Source: Polyangiaceae bacterium (GTDB lineage: Bacteria; Myxococcota_A; Polyangia; Polyangiales; Polyangiaceae). From it: a stretch of DNA of 64,000 bases. Numbering within the stretch: position 1 is the stretch's first letter; each line of letters begins with the position of its first letter. The notes beneath the pieces are model-generated. The model did no database searches and was not told where the DNA came from. It saw only the letters and a program-made list of their open reading frames with translations. A program made the position numbers and the translations under genes. This document shows, one piece after another, positions 17,061 to 26,428 of the stretch. The stretch is from positions 1,302,001-1,366,000 of the forward strand of contig JABTUA010000001.1 in NCBI GenBank assembly GCA_015075635.1, read 5' to 3'.

Positions 17061-17879
17061 GTGCGGTTCTGGCTCGGCCTCCGGCTGCAACGACTCGCGC
17101 TCGCCGTGGCGTGCGCGCTGGCGCTAGCCATTTCACACGGCAGCGCCGCGGGCGCCGGGTCAGTCGACCAGCTGATCGAGCGGCTCGCAAAGGGCGAAGA
17201 CTTCCGCGTGCGCGTGCAGGCCGCGCTCGAGCTCGGCAAGACGAAGCACCCGGACGCCCGCCTGCCGCTCGAGAAGGCGCTGGACGACGACAACGCCGCG
17301 GTGCGGACCGCCGCCGCCGCCGCGCTCAAGGTGCTGGGCGACAAGCAGAGCATCCCGGCGCTCGAAGCGCACAAGAAGGACAGCTCGCAGGCGGTGCGGA
17401 CCCAGATCCAGGCAACGCTGGCTTCGCTCAGGATGGTCACCAGCAGCAGCGTGAAGATGATCGTCAAGATGGGCCGGATGCGCATGGGCAAGGACGTGCG
17501 CGGCAAGTTGGTGGGCGACCTCGAGAGCGCGAGCCGCCAGAGGTTCGGCGAGCTGCCCGGCGTGAAGGTGATCGAGGAGAGCGAGAGCGCCGAGGCCGCC
17601 GACAAGGGCAAAAAGATGGTCATGGTGACCGGGCTCTTGCGCAAGCTGAACGAGTCGGCGGAGGGCTCGGAGGTGGTGTACTCCGCGAGCGTCGAGTACG
17701 TCGTGCACCGCATGCCGGAGCAGGCCATCGCCGGCACGGTCACCGGCTCTGCCAGCACCCGGGCCAGCAAGGCCGAGGCCAAGAAGCGGGCTGGCGAGCT
17801 TCAGAAGCTGGTCCTGGCCGCGGCAGTAGCCAGCGCCGTCAAACGCGCGCCGGAGGCGCTGGCGGCGGCGACCCGGTAG
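17061..17879 (+). CDS. Exported HEAT-repeat protein
   Basis: A 272-residue protein with a signal peptide (ACALALAISHGSAAGAG). Residues 35-120 hold two to three HEAT / PBS-lyase-type helical repeats (RVQAALELGKTKHPDARLPL, ALKVLGDKQSIPALEAHKKD). After residue 130 comes a second domain of alternating strands (KKMVMVTGLLRKLNE, VVYSASVEYVVH) and a C-terminal Ala/Lys helix. The HEAT part is a protein-interaction scaffold and the C-terminal domain is unrecognised. GTG start at 17061. The stop is 46 bp upstream of the glycosyltransferase gene. Confidence 0.78.
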   Translation: MRFWLGLRLQRLALAVACALALAISHGSAAGAGSVDQLIERLAKGEDFRVRVQAALELGKTKHPDARLPLEKALDDDNAAVRTAAAAALKVLGDKQSIPALEAHKKDSSQAVRTQIQATLASLRMVTSSSVKMIVKMGRMRMGKDVRGKLVGDLESASRQRFGELPGVKVIEESESAEAADKGKKMVMVTGLLRKLNESAEGSEVVYSASVEYVVHRMPEQAIAGTVTGSASTRASKAEAKKRAGELQKLVLAAAVASAVKRAPEALAAATR

Positions 17880-17925
17880 TAGCGCGATTGACGGGGGCCG
17901 GCAGGTCGGCCGATACCAGGGACCC

Positions 17926-19035
17926 GTGCCCACGCCGCCGCGCGTCCTGTTCGTCTCGAAGCCGGTGGTGCCGCCGTTCCATGACGGCACGAAGTGCCTG
18001 GTGCGCGACGTGGCCCAGAACCTGGAGCAGGTGCACCCGGTGGTGATGGGGGCGAGAGGCGCCGAGCCCCTCCCGGGTGTCGAGAGCGTCGAGGTCTACT
18101 CGGATGCCGGCGCCCACGCGCCCGCGTTCATCGAGAACGCGCGCGCGGCGTCGTTCTTGGCGGTCTCCGCGCGGGCGCCGCTCTGGCACTTCGTGTTCGC
18201 GCCCAATCCGCGCACGAGTCGCGTCGCGCGCTTGCTCCGCGCGGCTCGACGCACGCGCGTCATGCAGACCATCGCGTCACCTCCGCGGGACTTCGCGGGC
18301 GTGGCGCGCTTGCTCTTCGGCGACGTCGTGGTCGCCCAGAGCTGCGCCACCGCGGCCCGCATCTCGGAGCAGGCGCCGGGGCGACGCATCGAGGTGATCC
18401 CACCGCCGGTCGCCGAGCTCGCCCCGCGCGCGCTGGCGGCGCGGCGCGCGCTCCGGCAGCGCCTGGCGCTCCCCGACGACGCGCTGATCCTGGTCTACCC
18501 AGGGGACATCGAGCTGTCCGCCGGGGCCGAGAACGTGGCGGCGCTGGTCGAGCCGCTGTGCCGGGAGCTGCCGAACCTGGTGGTGGTGTTCGCCTATCGC
18601 GAGAAGACGCCGCGCGCCCCCGAGGTGGCGCGCGCGCTGGAGCGCCGGCTGCCGGAGCGGCACACGCGCTTCACGGCCGCGCTCCCCGACGTGCTGGCGC
18701 TGATCGAAGAGGCGCGCGCCGTGCTGTTTCCGGTGGACGACCTCTGGGGCAAGGTGGACATGCCGATCGTGCTGCTCGAGTCGATGCGGCTCGGCGTGCC
18801 GGTGCTGGCGCTGGACCAGGGACCGCTCCGCGAGCTGGGCGGCACCGTGCAACTGCCGGCGGGGGACCGCGCGGCGTGGGTCGGAGCGGTGCTCGAGCTG
18901 TGCCGGGATGACGCGCGGGTGCGCCAGGTCGTGGAGGCGCAGCGCGCCCACATCGCCCGGGAGCACGACGCCAAGGTGGTGGCGCGACGCTACGAGAGGC
19001 TCTACTTGGAGCTGCTCGAGAGGAGTGGGCGATGA
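17926..19035 (+). CDS. GT-B glycosyltransferase
   Basis: A 369-residue glycosyltransferase of the GT1/GT4-like fold. The N-terminal half starts with VLFVSKPVVPPFHDGTK, the usual first strand and Gly-rich acceptor-side loop. The C-terminal half has LVYPGDIELSAGAENVAALV (equivalent of the YxG...KG nucleotide-sugar region) and the acidic E-X7-E motif region MPIVLLESMRLGVPVLALD. Donor and acceptor cannot be read from sequence; a cell-surface polysaccharide or lipid is likely. GTG start at 17926. The ATG of the crotonase gene overlaps its stop by 4 bp, so the two are co-translated. Confidence 0.85.
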   Translation: MPTPPRVLFVSKPVVPPFHDGTKCLVRDVAQNLEQVHPVVMGARGAEPLPGVESVEVYSDAGAHAPAFIENARAASFLAVSARAPLWHFVFAPNPRTSRVARLLRAARRTRVMQTIASPPRDFAGVARLLFGDVVVAQSCATAARISEQAPGRRIEVIPPPVAELAPRALAARRALRQRLALPDDALILVYPGDIELSAGAENVAALVEPLCRELPNLVVVFAYREKTPRAPEVARALERRLPERHTRFTAALPDVLALIEEARAVLFPVDDLWGKVDMPIVLLESMRLGVPVLALDQGPLRELGGTVQLPAGDRAAWVGAVLELCRDDARVRQVVEAQRAHIAREHDAKVVARRYERLYLELLERSGR

Positions 19036-19775
19036 GCGTGCGATTCGAGTCTCGGGGGCAAGTGGGCGTGGTCAGTCTGGACCGACCCGAACGCAGGAAC
19101 GCGGTCGACCGCGCGACCGCCGCCGCGTTGCTCGACGCCTACCGGCGCTTCGAGGCGGACGCGGCGCTCCGGGTGCTGGTGGTCACCGGCAGCGGCGGCA
19201 CGTTCTGCGCCGGCGCGGATCTGAAGGCCCTCGACAACGACGTGGACTCGAGCGAAGGCCCGATGGGCTTCACCCGGCTCAGGTCGGAGAAACCCTGCAT
19301 CGCCGCCATCGAGGGCCATTGCGTGGCCGGCGGCCTCGAGATCGCGCTGTTCTGCGATCTGCGCGTGGCCGGGCGCTCGGCCCAGCTCGGCTGCCTCGAG
19401 CGGCGCTGGGGCGTGCCGCTGATCGACGGGGGCACGCAGCGCTTGCCGCGCATCGTCGGGCTCGGGCGCGCGCTCGATCTGGTGCTGACCGGCCGCCTCG
19501 TCGACTCTACCGAGGCCGAGCGCATCGGCCTGGTCGATCGCGTGGTGGAGGACGGCAGCGCGCTCGAGCGAGCCGTGGAGCTCGCCGGCGAGCTCGCGGC
19601 GTTCCCCTGGGCCTGCCTGCTCGCGGACCGCGCGTCCCTGCTCGACGCCCAGGGCCTGCCGCTCTCCGAAGGCATCGCGCGGGAGGCCGCACGCGGCCGC
19701 GAGGTCTTGGCGGAGGCCGCGCTCGGCGCCAAGGTGTTCGCGGACGGAGCGGGCCGGCACGGTCAGAGGCGCTGA
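19032..19775 (+). CDS. Enoyl-CoA hydratase/isomerase family protein
   Basis: A 247-residue crotonase-fold protein. It has the N-terminal DRPERRNAV, the CoA/oxyanion segment GTFCAGADLKAL, the second oxyanion segment EGHCVAGGLEIALFCDLR, and the helix RWGVPLIDGGTQRLPRIVG. In classic hydratases the two Glu residues sit near the GG(L/M)ELA...E and ...PE... positions; here the second region reads RRWGVPLIDGGTQ, with Asp instead of Glu, as in several isomerase or hydrolase subgroups. The exact reaction is therefore open. It is coupled to the glycosyltransferase (ATGA). Its 3' end overlaps the convergent pseudo-M48 gene by 13 bp. Confidence 0.88.
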   Translation: MSVRFESRGQVGVVSLDRPERRNAVDRATAAALLDAYRRFEADAALRVLVVTGSGGTFCAGADLKALDNDVDSSEGPMGFTRLRSEKPCIAAIEGHCVAGGLEIALFCDLRVAGRSAQLGCLERRWGVPLIDGGTQRLPRIVGLGRALDLVLTGRLVDSTEAERIGLVDRVVEDGSALERAVELAGELAAFPWACLLADRASLLDAQGLPLSEGIAREAARGREVLAEAALGAKVFADGAGRHGQRR

Positions 19776-22183
19776 GCCGCGACCAGCCGCGCGTAGTCGT
19801 CCGACAGGTAGAACGAGAGCAGCGCGGCGATGCGCACCGCCAGATCCTGGTGCGCGAAGTGTCCCTCCGGCGTGCGCTCGCGTAGCACGGCCAGGGCGCC
19901 GTCGCGCTCTCCGAGCGAGAGCTCCGCGCGCTGGTCGGGTCGCACCAGCAGCATGGCGCGCAGCGCCGCCGGCAGGTCGCGGCACGCCAGGAGCCCCGCG
20001 CGGTCTGCCGTGAGCTGCATCACGCGGGCGGTGGCGACCAGATCTTCGTGCATGGCGGAGAGCACGTCGTCGCTCTCGTGGGGCATGCCAAGATCGGGGC
20101 GGCTCTTGAGCCGCTTCCGCACCGCGCTCGCTCCGCCGACGACCCGCTGGATGGTGCTGGTGGGGATCTTCTGCAAGAGCGAGTACGCCCGCTCGGCCAT
20201 GCGGTAGCTCTTGAACAGCGGCAACAGGCCCAGGAGCAGGTCGAGGCCTTCGCGGCTCCGGTCGAACAGCCCGCGCCAGACCTCGCTCGAGGTGACGCGC
20301 GCGTGGCCGTAGGCGACGTGGGCGATCTCGGTGGCGACGGCGAAAGACAGCTCGCTCGCCGTCATGCCGTACTCGGGATCGTCGTCCAGGTGGCGGCCGC
20401 CCACCAAGACGAAGGCCGGCGGCCCCTCGTAGGCGCGCAGCCCGATGCCCTTCTTGCCGCGGGAGACGAAGCCCTGCACGCGTTCGACCCCGAGCAGGCG
20501 CGCGGCGTGCATCAGCGCGCGGGCGGCTTCGGGTTGGCGCGCCACGCTGATGGGCTCGACGTACTCGAGCAGCATGCCGTGGTCCGGCTCGGGCACGGCG
20601 GCGAGCAGGCTCTGAATGCGACCGAGCACCGCGCTGCCCTCTCGGGCCGCCGGGTGGGGGAGCACGTCGCGCAAGAGCTCCTCGGTCAGCGCAGACGTCT
20701 CCCGCTCGCCCCCGGCCAGCTCTCGGCGCGCGAGTCCGCCGGGCCCGAGCGCCGCGAGCACCACGGAGGCGCGCTCTCGGAGCTCGCCTTCCGCCACCGA
20801 GTGAAGCGCGCGGACGCGTGCCTCGACCAGCGGCTGCAAGCGCGCGAGCTCGGCCAAGGCACGAACGCACGGACCTTGTGCGGTGCGGCGCGCGTCCGCC
20901 AACAGCTCGAACACGCGGATGCGCAGCACCTGTCCGCCGGCGCCCGCTGTCAGATCCGCGTCCTGGCTCGGCAACAGATCGAGCAGCTCCTCGCTTGGCA
21001 GCGCCGCCAATCGAGCTTCGAGCAGCACCCGCGCGCGCTCGCGCTGGCCCGACCGGATCAGGTGCTCGGCGAGCTCGACGTCCGCGCGCGCCAGTCGCTT
21101 CGGATCGTGGCGGAGATCGAGCAAGCGTGCGTGCAGGCGCTCGTGGAGCGTGAGCGCCCAAGGCTCGGCGGCGTCGCCGTGGCTCGTCAGGCGGTCGAGC
21201 AGCACCACCGCCGCCTCCGGCGACAGGCGGAAGTCCTTCCACACCGCGGCCAGCGCGTCCGGTGGCAGGCGATGCGAGGCGAGCGCGGAGACGAGGCCGT
21301 CGACCTCGGGGCCCAGCTCGAGCGGCTCCGAGGTGTCCACCGAGACCATCACCGCCGCGGCGATGGCCAGCGGGTCGCCGGCCTTCACGCAGCGGTCGAG
21401 CAGCCTGCGGGCGAACCCGAGCGAGGCCGGATCCGCGCGCCCCAGCCAGTTCCAGCGCGCGAACACCCGCATGCGCGCCGGTCCCTCGTGCTCGAGCGCC
21501 GCGAGGAGCTCGCGCCACAGATCGAGCTCCGAGCGCGGCACTCGCCAGCGGAAGCGCCCCGCCAGTACCTCGGACTTTCCCAGGCTCTCGTCCAGCGAGA
21601 GGCGCACGCCGTCCAGCGCCTCGACGCGCCGGTCGCCGAGCTCGGAGAGCACCACGCGGGCGATCCGGCGCTCGCTCGCGAACAGGTAGCCGGTCCCACT
21701 CTGGCCCGGGCAGAGCGCCGACTCGACCGGCGCGCCCTTGTCGGTCTCGCGGAACGCGAGCAAGAGCTCGCCGGGCTCGATGAACCCGCCGAGGAACGCC
21801 CGAACGACTGGGCTGAGCGCGGCGACGTGCCGGCCGAGCTCCTGCAAGCGTTCCTGCGAGCCGCCGCTCAGGCGCGCCAGGGCCAGCGCGCGACGCGCGT
21901 CACGTCGCGCAGTCGTGGGGACCACGACCTCCGCGTCCCCGACCACGATGCGATCGCCGAAGGAGCCCGGCTCGTAGCGGAAGTCGCTGCGTCCGAGCAG
22001 GTCGATGGCGACGCCCTCGGAGGCGCTCTTCGCCGCGACCAGGTAGAGGCCCTTGGTGGTGCGCACGAGGCTCGCCGCCCCGCGCGCGCCGGCGCCCAGC
22101 GCGAGCTTACCGCGCAGCGCGACCCGGTCCTCGACGCGGCCGAGGTCCTTGGCCTCTACCAGGGCGAGTGCGGCGTCGGCCAT
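19763..22183 (-). CDS. Large helical protein with degenerate M48-peptidase-like region
   Basis: 806 residues, with no signal peptide or membrane helix. Residues 1-550 are helical and Leu/Ala/Arg-rich, solenoid-like. Near residue 618 the sequence ATEIAHVAYGHARV matches the zinc motif helix of M48 peptidases (HEXXH) except that the first His is Thr. About 105 residues later, MQLTADRAGLLACRDLPAAL matches the second conserved M48 segment, normally Glu-X-X-Ala-Asp-X-X-Gly, with Glu replaced by Leu/Thr. Two of three zinc ligands are thus missing, so it is probably a non-catalytic relative. ATG at 22183 is 70 bp from the divergent alaS start. It shares 13 bp with the crotonase gene end. Confidence 0.75.
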   Translation of the reverse strand: MADAALALVEAKDLGRVEDRVALRGKLALGAGARGAASLVRTTKGLYLVAAKSASEGVAIDLLGRSDFRYEPGSFGDRIVVGDAEVVVPTTARRDARRALALARLSGGSQERLQELGRHVAALSPVVRAFLGGFIEPGELLLAFRETDKGAPVESALCPGQSGTGYLFASERRIARVVLSELGDRRVEALDGVRLSLDESLGKSEVLAGRFRWRVPRSELDLWRELLAALEHEGPARMRVFARWNWLGRADPASLGFARRLLDRCVKAGDPLAIAAAVMVSVDTSEPLELGPEVDGLVSALASHRLPPDALAAVWKDFRLSPEAAVVLLDRLTSHGDAAEPWALTLHERLHARLLDLRHDPKRLARADVELAEHLIRSGQRERARVLLEARLAALPSEELLDLLPSQDADLTAGAGGQVLRIRVFELLADARRTAQGPCVRALAELARLQPLVEARVRALHSVAEGELRERASVVLAALGPGGLARRELAGGERETSALTEELLRDVLPHPAAREGSAVLGRIQSLLAAVPEPDHGMLLEYVEPISVARQPEAARALMHAARLLGVERVQGFVSRGKKGIGLRAYEGPPAFVLVGGRHLDDDPEYGMTASELSFAVATEIAHVAYGHARVTSSEVWRGLFDRSREGLDLLLGLLPLFKSYRMAERAYSLLQKIPTSTIQRVVGGASAVRKRLKSRPDLGMPHESDDVLSAMHEDLVATARVMQLTADRAGLLACRDLPAALRAMLLVRPDQRAELSLGERDGALAVLRERTPEGHFAHQDLAVRIAALLSFYLSDDYARLVAAQRL

Positions 22184-22253
22184 GCGGGTCCGGCTCGGGA
22201 TGCTACTCCAGCCGCGCGCAGAGCGGGGGCCTGTGCTAGACCCCCGCCCTGCC

Positions 22254-24923
22254 ATGTCGAAGACGTCCCAGGAGCTGCGCCGAGCGTTCCTCGAGTTCTT
22301 CCGGAGCCGCGGGCACGCGGTCGTAGAGAGCGGTGCTCTGGTGCCCCCCAACGATCCGACGCTGATGTTTGCCAACGCCGGGATGGTGCAGTTCAAGGAC
22401 TGCTTCACCGGTCGCGAGAAGCGCGCGTACACCCGCGCCGCCAGCAGCCAGAAGTGCATCCGCATCAGCGGCAAGCACAACGACCTGGAGAACGTCGGCC
22501 CGAGCCCGCGCCACCACACGTTCTTCGAGATGCTGGGCAACTTCAGCTTCGGCGACTACTTCAAGGAAGAGGCCATCGTGTTCGCCTGGGACTTCCTGAT
22601 CAAGGAGGTCGGGCTCGACCCGTCGCGCTTCGTCTTCACCTACTTCAAGGGCGAGGAGGGCGTGCCCGCCGACGCCGAGGCGCGAGAGCTCTGGCGCAAG
22701 GTCACCGGCATGGGGGACGACCGCGTCCTGGGCCTGGGCATGGCGGACAACTTCTGGGCCATGGGTGACACCGGTCCCTGCGGTCCGTGCAGCGAGCTGC
22801 ACTACTACGTCGGTCCCGAGGTGGACCTCGGACGCTTCGGGCAGGAGCAGACCGCCGAGGGCCACGGCTGGATGGAGATCTGGAACCTGGTCTTCATGCA
22901 GTTCGAGCGCAAGCAGAAGGACTCCGCGCTCGAGCCGCTGCCGGCGCCCAGCATCGACACCGGGATGGGACTCGAGCGCCTGGCCGGCATCGTGCAGGGC
23001 AAGACCAGCAACTACGACTCGGATCTCTTGCGCACGCTGGTGGAGCGCGCGGCAGAGCTCTCGAAGAAGCCCTACGCCGGCGGCATGACGCCGGACGAGG
23101 TCTCGATGCGCGTCATCGCGGACCACGCGCGCACCACGGCGTTCTTGATCGCCGAGGGCATCATGCCGGACCGCACCGGGCGCGAGTACGTGCTCCGGCG
23201 CGTGATGCGGCGGGCCATCCGTCACGGGCACCGGCTCGGCATCGCGGAGCCGTTCCTGCACGACGTCGCCGATCTGGTCGTCACCCACATGGGCGAGCAA
23301 TACCCGGAGCTCCGCGAGCGTCGGGAGATGATCCGCTCCGTGGCCGAGGCCGAGGAGGTGCGCTTCCGCCAGACCATCGAACGCGGTCTGTCGCTGCTCG
23401 AGCTCGCATTCGACGCGATGAAGCGCGCCGACTCGAAGGAGCTCTCCGGCGCGGACGCCTTCCAGCTCTACGACACCTACGGCTTCCCCCTGGACCTCAC
23501 CCAGGTGATCTGCGCCGAGCGGGGCTACGCGGTGGACGTCGCGGGGTACGACGCGGCGCTGGAGGAGGCGCGCAAGCGCAGTGAGTTCCGCGGCATGGAG
23601 CAGGCGGTGGAGAGCGTGTACCGCGACGCGCTCGGCAAGCTGCCGAGCGGCGCCGTCGCCTTCAGCGGCTACGAACGGGACGTGGACAAGAGCCGAGTCG
23701 TCGCCATCGTCAAGGCGGGTACCTTGGCGGAGTCGGCCGAGGCCGGCGACGCCGTCGAGCTGGTGACGGAGCGCACGCCGTTCTACGGCGAAGCCGGCGG
23801 CCAGGTGGGCGATCACGGCAGCATCGTGATCGGCGCCGCACGCTTGCGGGTGACCGACACGCAGAAGCCGGTGCCGGGCCTGGTCGTCCACCGAGCCACC
23901 GTGGAAGAGGGTGGATTCCGCGTCGGCGACGAGGCGGAGCTCCGCATCGACGTGGCGCGCCGCGACGCCATCCGGAAGAACCACTCCGCGACGCACCTCC
24001 TGCACTGGGCGCTGCGCCAGGTGGTGGGCAGCCACGCCCAGCAGAAGGGCTCGCTGGTCGGCCCCGAGCGGCTGCGCTTCGACTTCACGCACGGTAAGGC
24101 CCTGAGCCCGGAGGAGCTCACCAAGATCGAAGATCTGGTGAACCAGCGCACGCTGGCCAACGCGCCGGTGCGCACCGAGGTCTTGAGCATGGACGAGGCG
24201 AAGAAGCGCGGCGCCATGATGATCTTCGAGGAGAAATACGGCGACACGGTGCGCTTGCTCAGCATGGCGGAGAGCGTCGAGCTGTGCGGCGGCACCCACG
24301 CCCGGGCCACCGGTGACATCGGGCTGTTCAAGATCCAGCTCGAGCAAGGCATCGCCGCCGGCGTCCGGCGCATCGTGGCGACGACGGGAGAGGGCTCCCT
24401 CGCCCACCTGCGCACGCTGGAGAGCGAGCTCGGTCGCGCTGCGCAGGCGGCCAAGGCGAGCCCGGCGCAGCTCGTGGACAAGATCGAGAAGCTCGTGGCC
24501 GAGAGCCGGAGCCTGGAGAAGAAGGTGGAGGAGCTCCAGAAGAAGCTCCTGACCGGCGGCGGAGGCGGCGGCATGGACGCGCTCCTCGGCAAGGCCCGGG
24601 ACCTGGGCGGGGTGAAGGTGCTGGGTGTCAGGACCGAGGTCACCGATCGAGGCGCGCTGCGCGAGCTCGCCGAGCAGCTGCGCGACAAGCTCGGCGACAG
24701 CATCGTCCTGGTCGGCTCGGAGGTGGACGGCAAGGCACAGCTGGTGCTCACGGTCGCCAAACAGCTCACCGATCGGTTCAAGGCCGGCGAGCTGATCCGT
24801 CCCATCGCGGCCATCGTCGGCGGCTCCGGCGGCGGTCGCCCGGACATGGCCCAGGCCGGCGGCACCGACCCCGCAAAGCTCGAGCAGGCCATCGAGGCCG
24901 TGTATCAGGGCATCGGCGGCTGA
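22254..24923 (+). CDS. alaS: Alanyl-tRNA synthetase
   Basis: 889 residues, the normal length. It charges tRNA-Ala with alanine in the cytoplasm. The N-terminal class II catalytic domain starts RRAFLEFFRSRGH and includes motif-2-type sequence around YTRAASSQKCIRISGKHNDL and GNFSFGDYFKEEA. The editing domain has the zinc/His motif HSATHLLHWAL and the partner motif ELCGGTHARATG. Near the end a Gly-rich GGGGGG linker leads to the C-Ala domain, closing with GGSGGGRPDMAQAGG. The ATG at 22254 matches the conserved bacterial start (SKTSQELRRAFLEFF). The end overlaps the convergent murB gene by 19 bp. Confidence 0.98.
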   Translation: MSKTSQELRRAFLEFFRSRGHAVVESGALVPPNDPTLMFANAGMVQFKDCFTGREKRAYTRAASSQKCIRISGKHNDLENVGPSPRHHTFFEMLGNFSFGDYFKEEAIVFAWDFLIKEVGLDPSRFVFTYFKGEEGVPADAEARELWRKVTGMGDDRVLGLGMADNFWAMGDTGPCGPCSELHYYVGPEVDLGRFGQEQTAEGHGWMEIWNLVFMQFERKQKDSALEPLPAPSIDTGMGLERLAGIVQGKTSNYDSDLLRTLVERAAELSKKPYAGGMTPDEVSMRVIADHARTTAFLIAEGIMPDRTGREYVLRRVMRRAIRHGHRLGIAEPFLHDVADLVVTHMGEQYPELRERREMIRSVAEAEEVRFRQTIERGLSLLELAFDAMKRADSKELSGADAFQLYDTYGFPLDLTQVICAERGYAVDVAGYDAALEEARKRSEFRGMEQAVESVYRDALGKLPSGAVAFSGYERDVDKSRVVAIVKAGTLAESAEAGDAVELVTERTPFYGEAGGQVGDHGSIVIGAARLRVTDTQKPVPGLVVHRATVEEGGFRVGDEAELRIDVARRDAIRKNHSATHLLHWALRQVVGSHAQQKGSLVGPERLRFDFTHGKALSPEELTKIEDLVNQRTLANAPVRTEVLSMDEAKKRGAMMIFEEKYGDTVRLLSMAESVELCGGTHARATGDIGLFKIQLEQGIAAGVRRIVATTGEGSLAHLRTLESELGRAAQAAKASPAQLVDKIEKLVAESRSLEKKVEELQKKLLTGGGGGGMDALLGKARDLGGVKVLGVRTEVTDRGALRELAEQLRDKLGDSIVLVGSEVDGKAQLVLTVAKQLTDRFKAGELIRPIAAIVGGSGGGRPDMAQAGGTDPAKLEQAIEAVYQGIGG

Positions 24924-25975
24924 GCGAAACCCCAGAACACGGGCTCGGGCTCGAGGCGAACGCCGAAGCGTTCCAGCACGGTCCTCTGCACGCGCGCGGC
25001 GAAGCGCACGATCTCGTCGGCGCGCGCCCCCGGGTGAGCGACGATGCAGAGTGTGTGCTTGGTCGAGAGGCCGACGTTGCCGTCGCGGGTGCCCTTCTCG
25101 AGGCCCGCGCGCTCGATGAGCCAAGCGGCGGAGAGCTTCACGCGTCCGTCGGCCTGCGCAAAGCGGGGCATGCTCGGATCGGCTGCCCGTGCGCCGACCT
25201 CATCCGCCAGCGCCGCATCGACGATGGGGTTCACGAAGAACGAGCCGCAGCTCCGGCCGTTCTCGTCGCTCGGGTCGAAGAGCATGGACTTTCGCCCGCG
25301 CAGCGCGAGCACTACCCGCCGGACGTCGGCCAGGCTCGGCTCGCGGAGCCCGCGTGCGGCGAGCTCGCGCTCGAGCTCCGGGTAGCGCACCGCCGGCGCG
25401 CCGCCGGGGGTCAGGCGAAACTCCACCGCGAGCACCACGAAGCGCCCCGGCGCGTGGCTCTTGAAGTAGCTGTCGCGGTAGGCGAAGCGGCATTCGCCGT
25501 TCCCGAGCTCGACCACGGCGCCGCTCTCTCGGTCGAAGGCGCGCACCCGCGCGATGCGCTCGCTCACCTCCTGGCCATAGGCGCCCACGTTCTGGATCGG
25601 CGTCGCACCGACCAGGCCGGGGATGCCGCTCAAGCACTCGAGCCCCGCGAGCCCGCGCTCGACGCTGGCCGCCACGAGCGCGTCCCAGGGCTCACCGGCG
25701 GCGGCGGTCACTCGGCCGTCCGCGCGCCACTCCACGCCCCGGAGCGAGATGGCGAGCGTGAGACCCTCGACCCCCGCGTCGGACACCACGAGGTTGCTGC
25801 CGCCTCCGAGCACTTGGAGGGGGAGCTTCTGCGCTCGGGCGCGCGCCACTGCTTCGGCGACGTCCGCTTCGCTCCGGGCCACGGCGAGCGCTGCGGCGGC
25901 GCCACCGACCCCGAGGGTCGTCTTCGGCGCGAGAGGGACCGAGGGTTCGAGCTCCACGTTCGGGGCTCTTATCAC
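24905..25975 (-). CDS. murB: UDP-N-acetylenolpyruvoylglucosamine reductase
   Basis: 356 residues. MurB reduces the enolpyruvyl group of UDP-GlcNAc-enolpyruvate to UDP-MurNAc with NADPH and FAD, early in peptidoglycan synthesis. The FAD-binding part has LQVLGGGSNLVVSDAG and LSGIPGLVGATPIQNVGAYGQE. The substrate domain has YRDSYFK and NGRSCGSFFVNPIV, where the Ser of GSFF is the catalytic proton donor, and the C-terminal Glu in EPEPVFWG. The insertion pattern is the type I (E. coli-like) form. It stands apart from any mur operon here, with a small unknown gene immediately upstream (8 bp). Confidence 0.95.
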   Translation of the reverse strand: MIRAPNVELEPSVPLAPKTTLGVGGAAAALAVARSEADVAEAVARARAQKLPLQVLGGGSNLVVSDAGVEGLTLAISLRGVEWRADGRVTAAAGEPWDALVAASVERGLAGLECLSGIPGLVGATPIQNVGAYGQEVSERIARVRAFDRESGAVVELGNGECRFAYRDSYFKSHAPGRFVVLAVEFRLTPGGAPAVRYPELERELAARGLREPSLADVRRVVLALRGRKSMLFDPSDENGRSCGSFFVNPIVDAALADEVGARAADPSMPRFAQADGRVKLSAAWLIERAGLEKGTRDGNVGLSTKHTLCIVAHPGARADEIVRFAARVQRTVLERFGVRLEPEPVFWGFAQPPMP

Positions 25976-25983
25976 GGACTAGC

Positions 25984-26361
25984 TCACCGCGGTCGCGCAC
26001 GGCGTAGCGGCTTGGGTCGCGCCAGGACGCGCACCTGCCGCGCGCGGCTCTCGCCGGCGGCGGCGCGTCCCTCGCGCTTGGCGCGCGCGGCCTCGAGGAG
26101 CTCGCGGGCCTCGGAGGTCAGCTCCGCGGGCAGACCGTGGACCGCCAGAGGAGCGATGGCGTCCGCCAGGGTGAGCACCCGGTCGAAGAGCGGGCTCTTG
26201 GCGTCGAGCAACACCAGCGACTGGCCGTTCAAGCGGATCATGCCCCCCGAAGCGTGGTGCACTGCCACGCGCAGCGGCTCGATGCGCACGGTGACCCCCA
26301 GCGCGCGGGCCACCTTGACGAGCTCCTCGAGAAGGCGCTCCGGGTCCACCCACGGAAGCAT
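25984..26361 (-). CDS. Small conserved-looking protein upstream of murB
   Basis: 125 residues, function not recognised. It starts MLPWVDPERLLEELVKVA, continues with a small alpha/beta pattern (VTVRIEPLRVAVHHASGGMI, QSLVLLDAKSPLFDRV) and ends in a basic Arg/Pro-rich tail (RVLARPKPLRRARPR) that could bind nucleic acid. The Val-His-His-Ala-Ser-Gly-Gly stretch is the most distinctive segment. ATG at 26361 was used; a TTG three codons upstream is possible. The stop is 8 bp before murB, so the two form a likely operon. It is divergent from the macro-domain gene (67-bp gap). Confidence 0.65.
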   Translation of the reverse strand: MLPWVDPERLLEELVKVARALGVTVRIEPLRVAVHHASGGMIRLNGQSLVLLDAKSPLFDRVLTLADAIAPLAVHGLPAELTSEARELLEAARAKREGRAAAGESRARQVRVLARPKPLRRARPR

Positions 26362-26428
26362 ACGGCACAAAACGGGCTGCCGCCGAGGCGGGCTTTACGG
26401 CGGGCACAAATCCTCTTTAGTTTCCGCC

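Noticed and set aside
20048-22768. Very long open frame antisense to the pseudo-M48 gene
   Set aside because: GC-rich codon bias keeps antisense frames open. The minus-strand protein has recognisable motifs and a start consistent with divergent alaS; the antisense product is Arg/His/Gln-rich nonsense. The same applies to the frames antisense to alaS, topA and the DUF6029-like gene.
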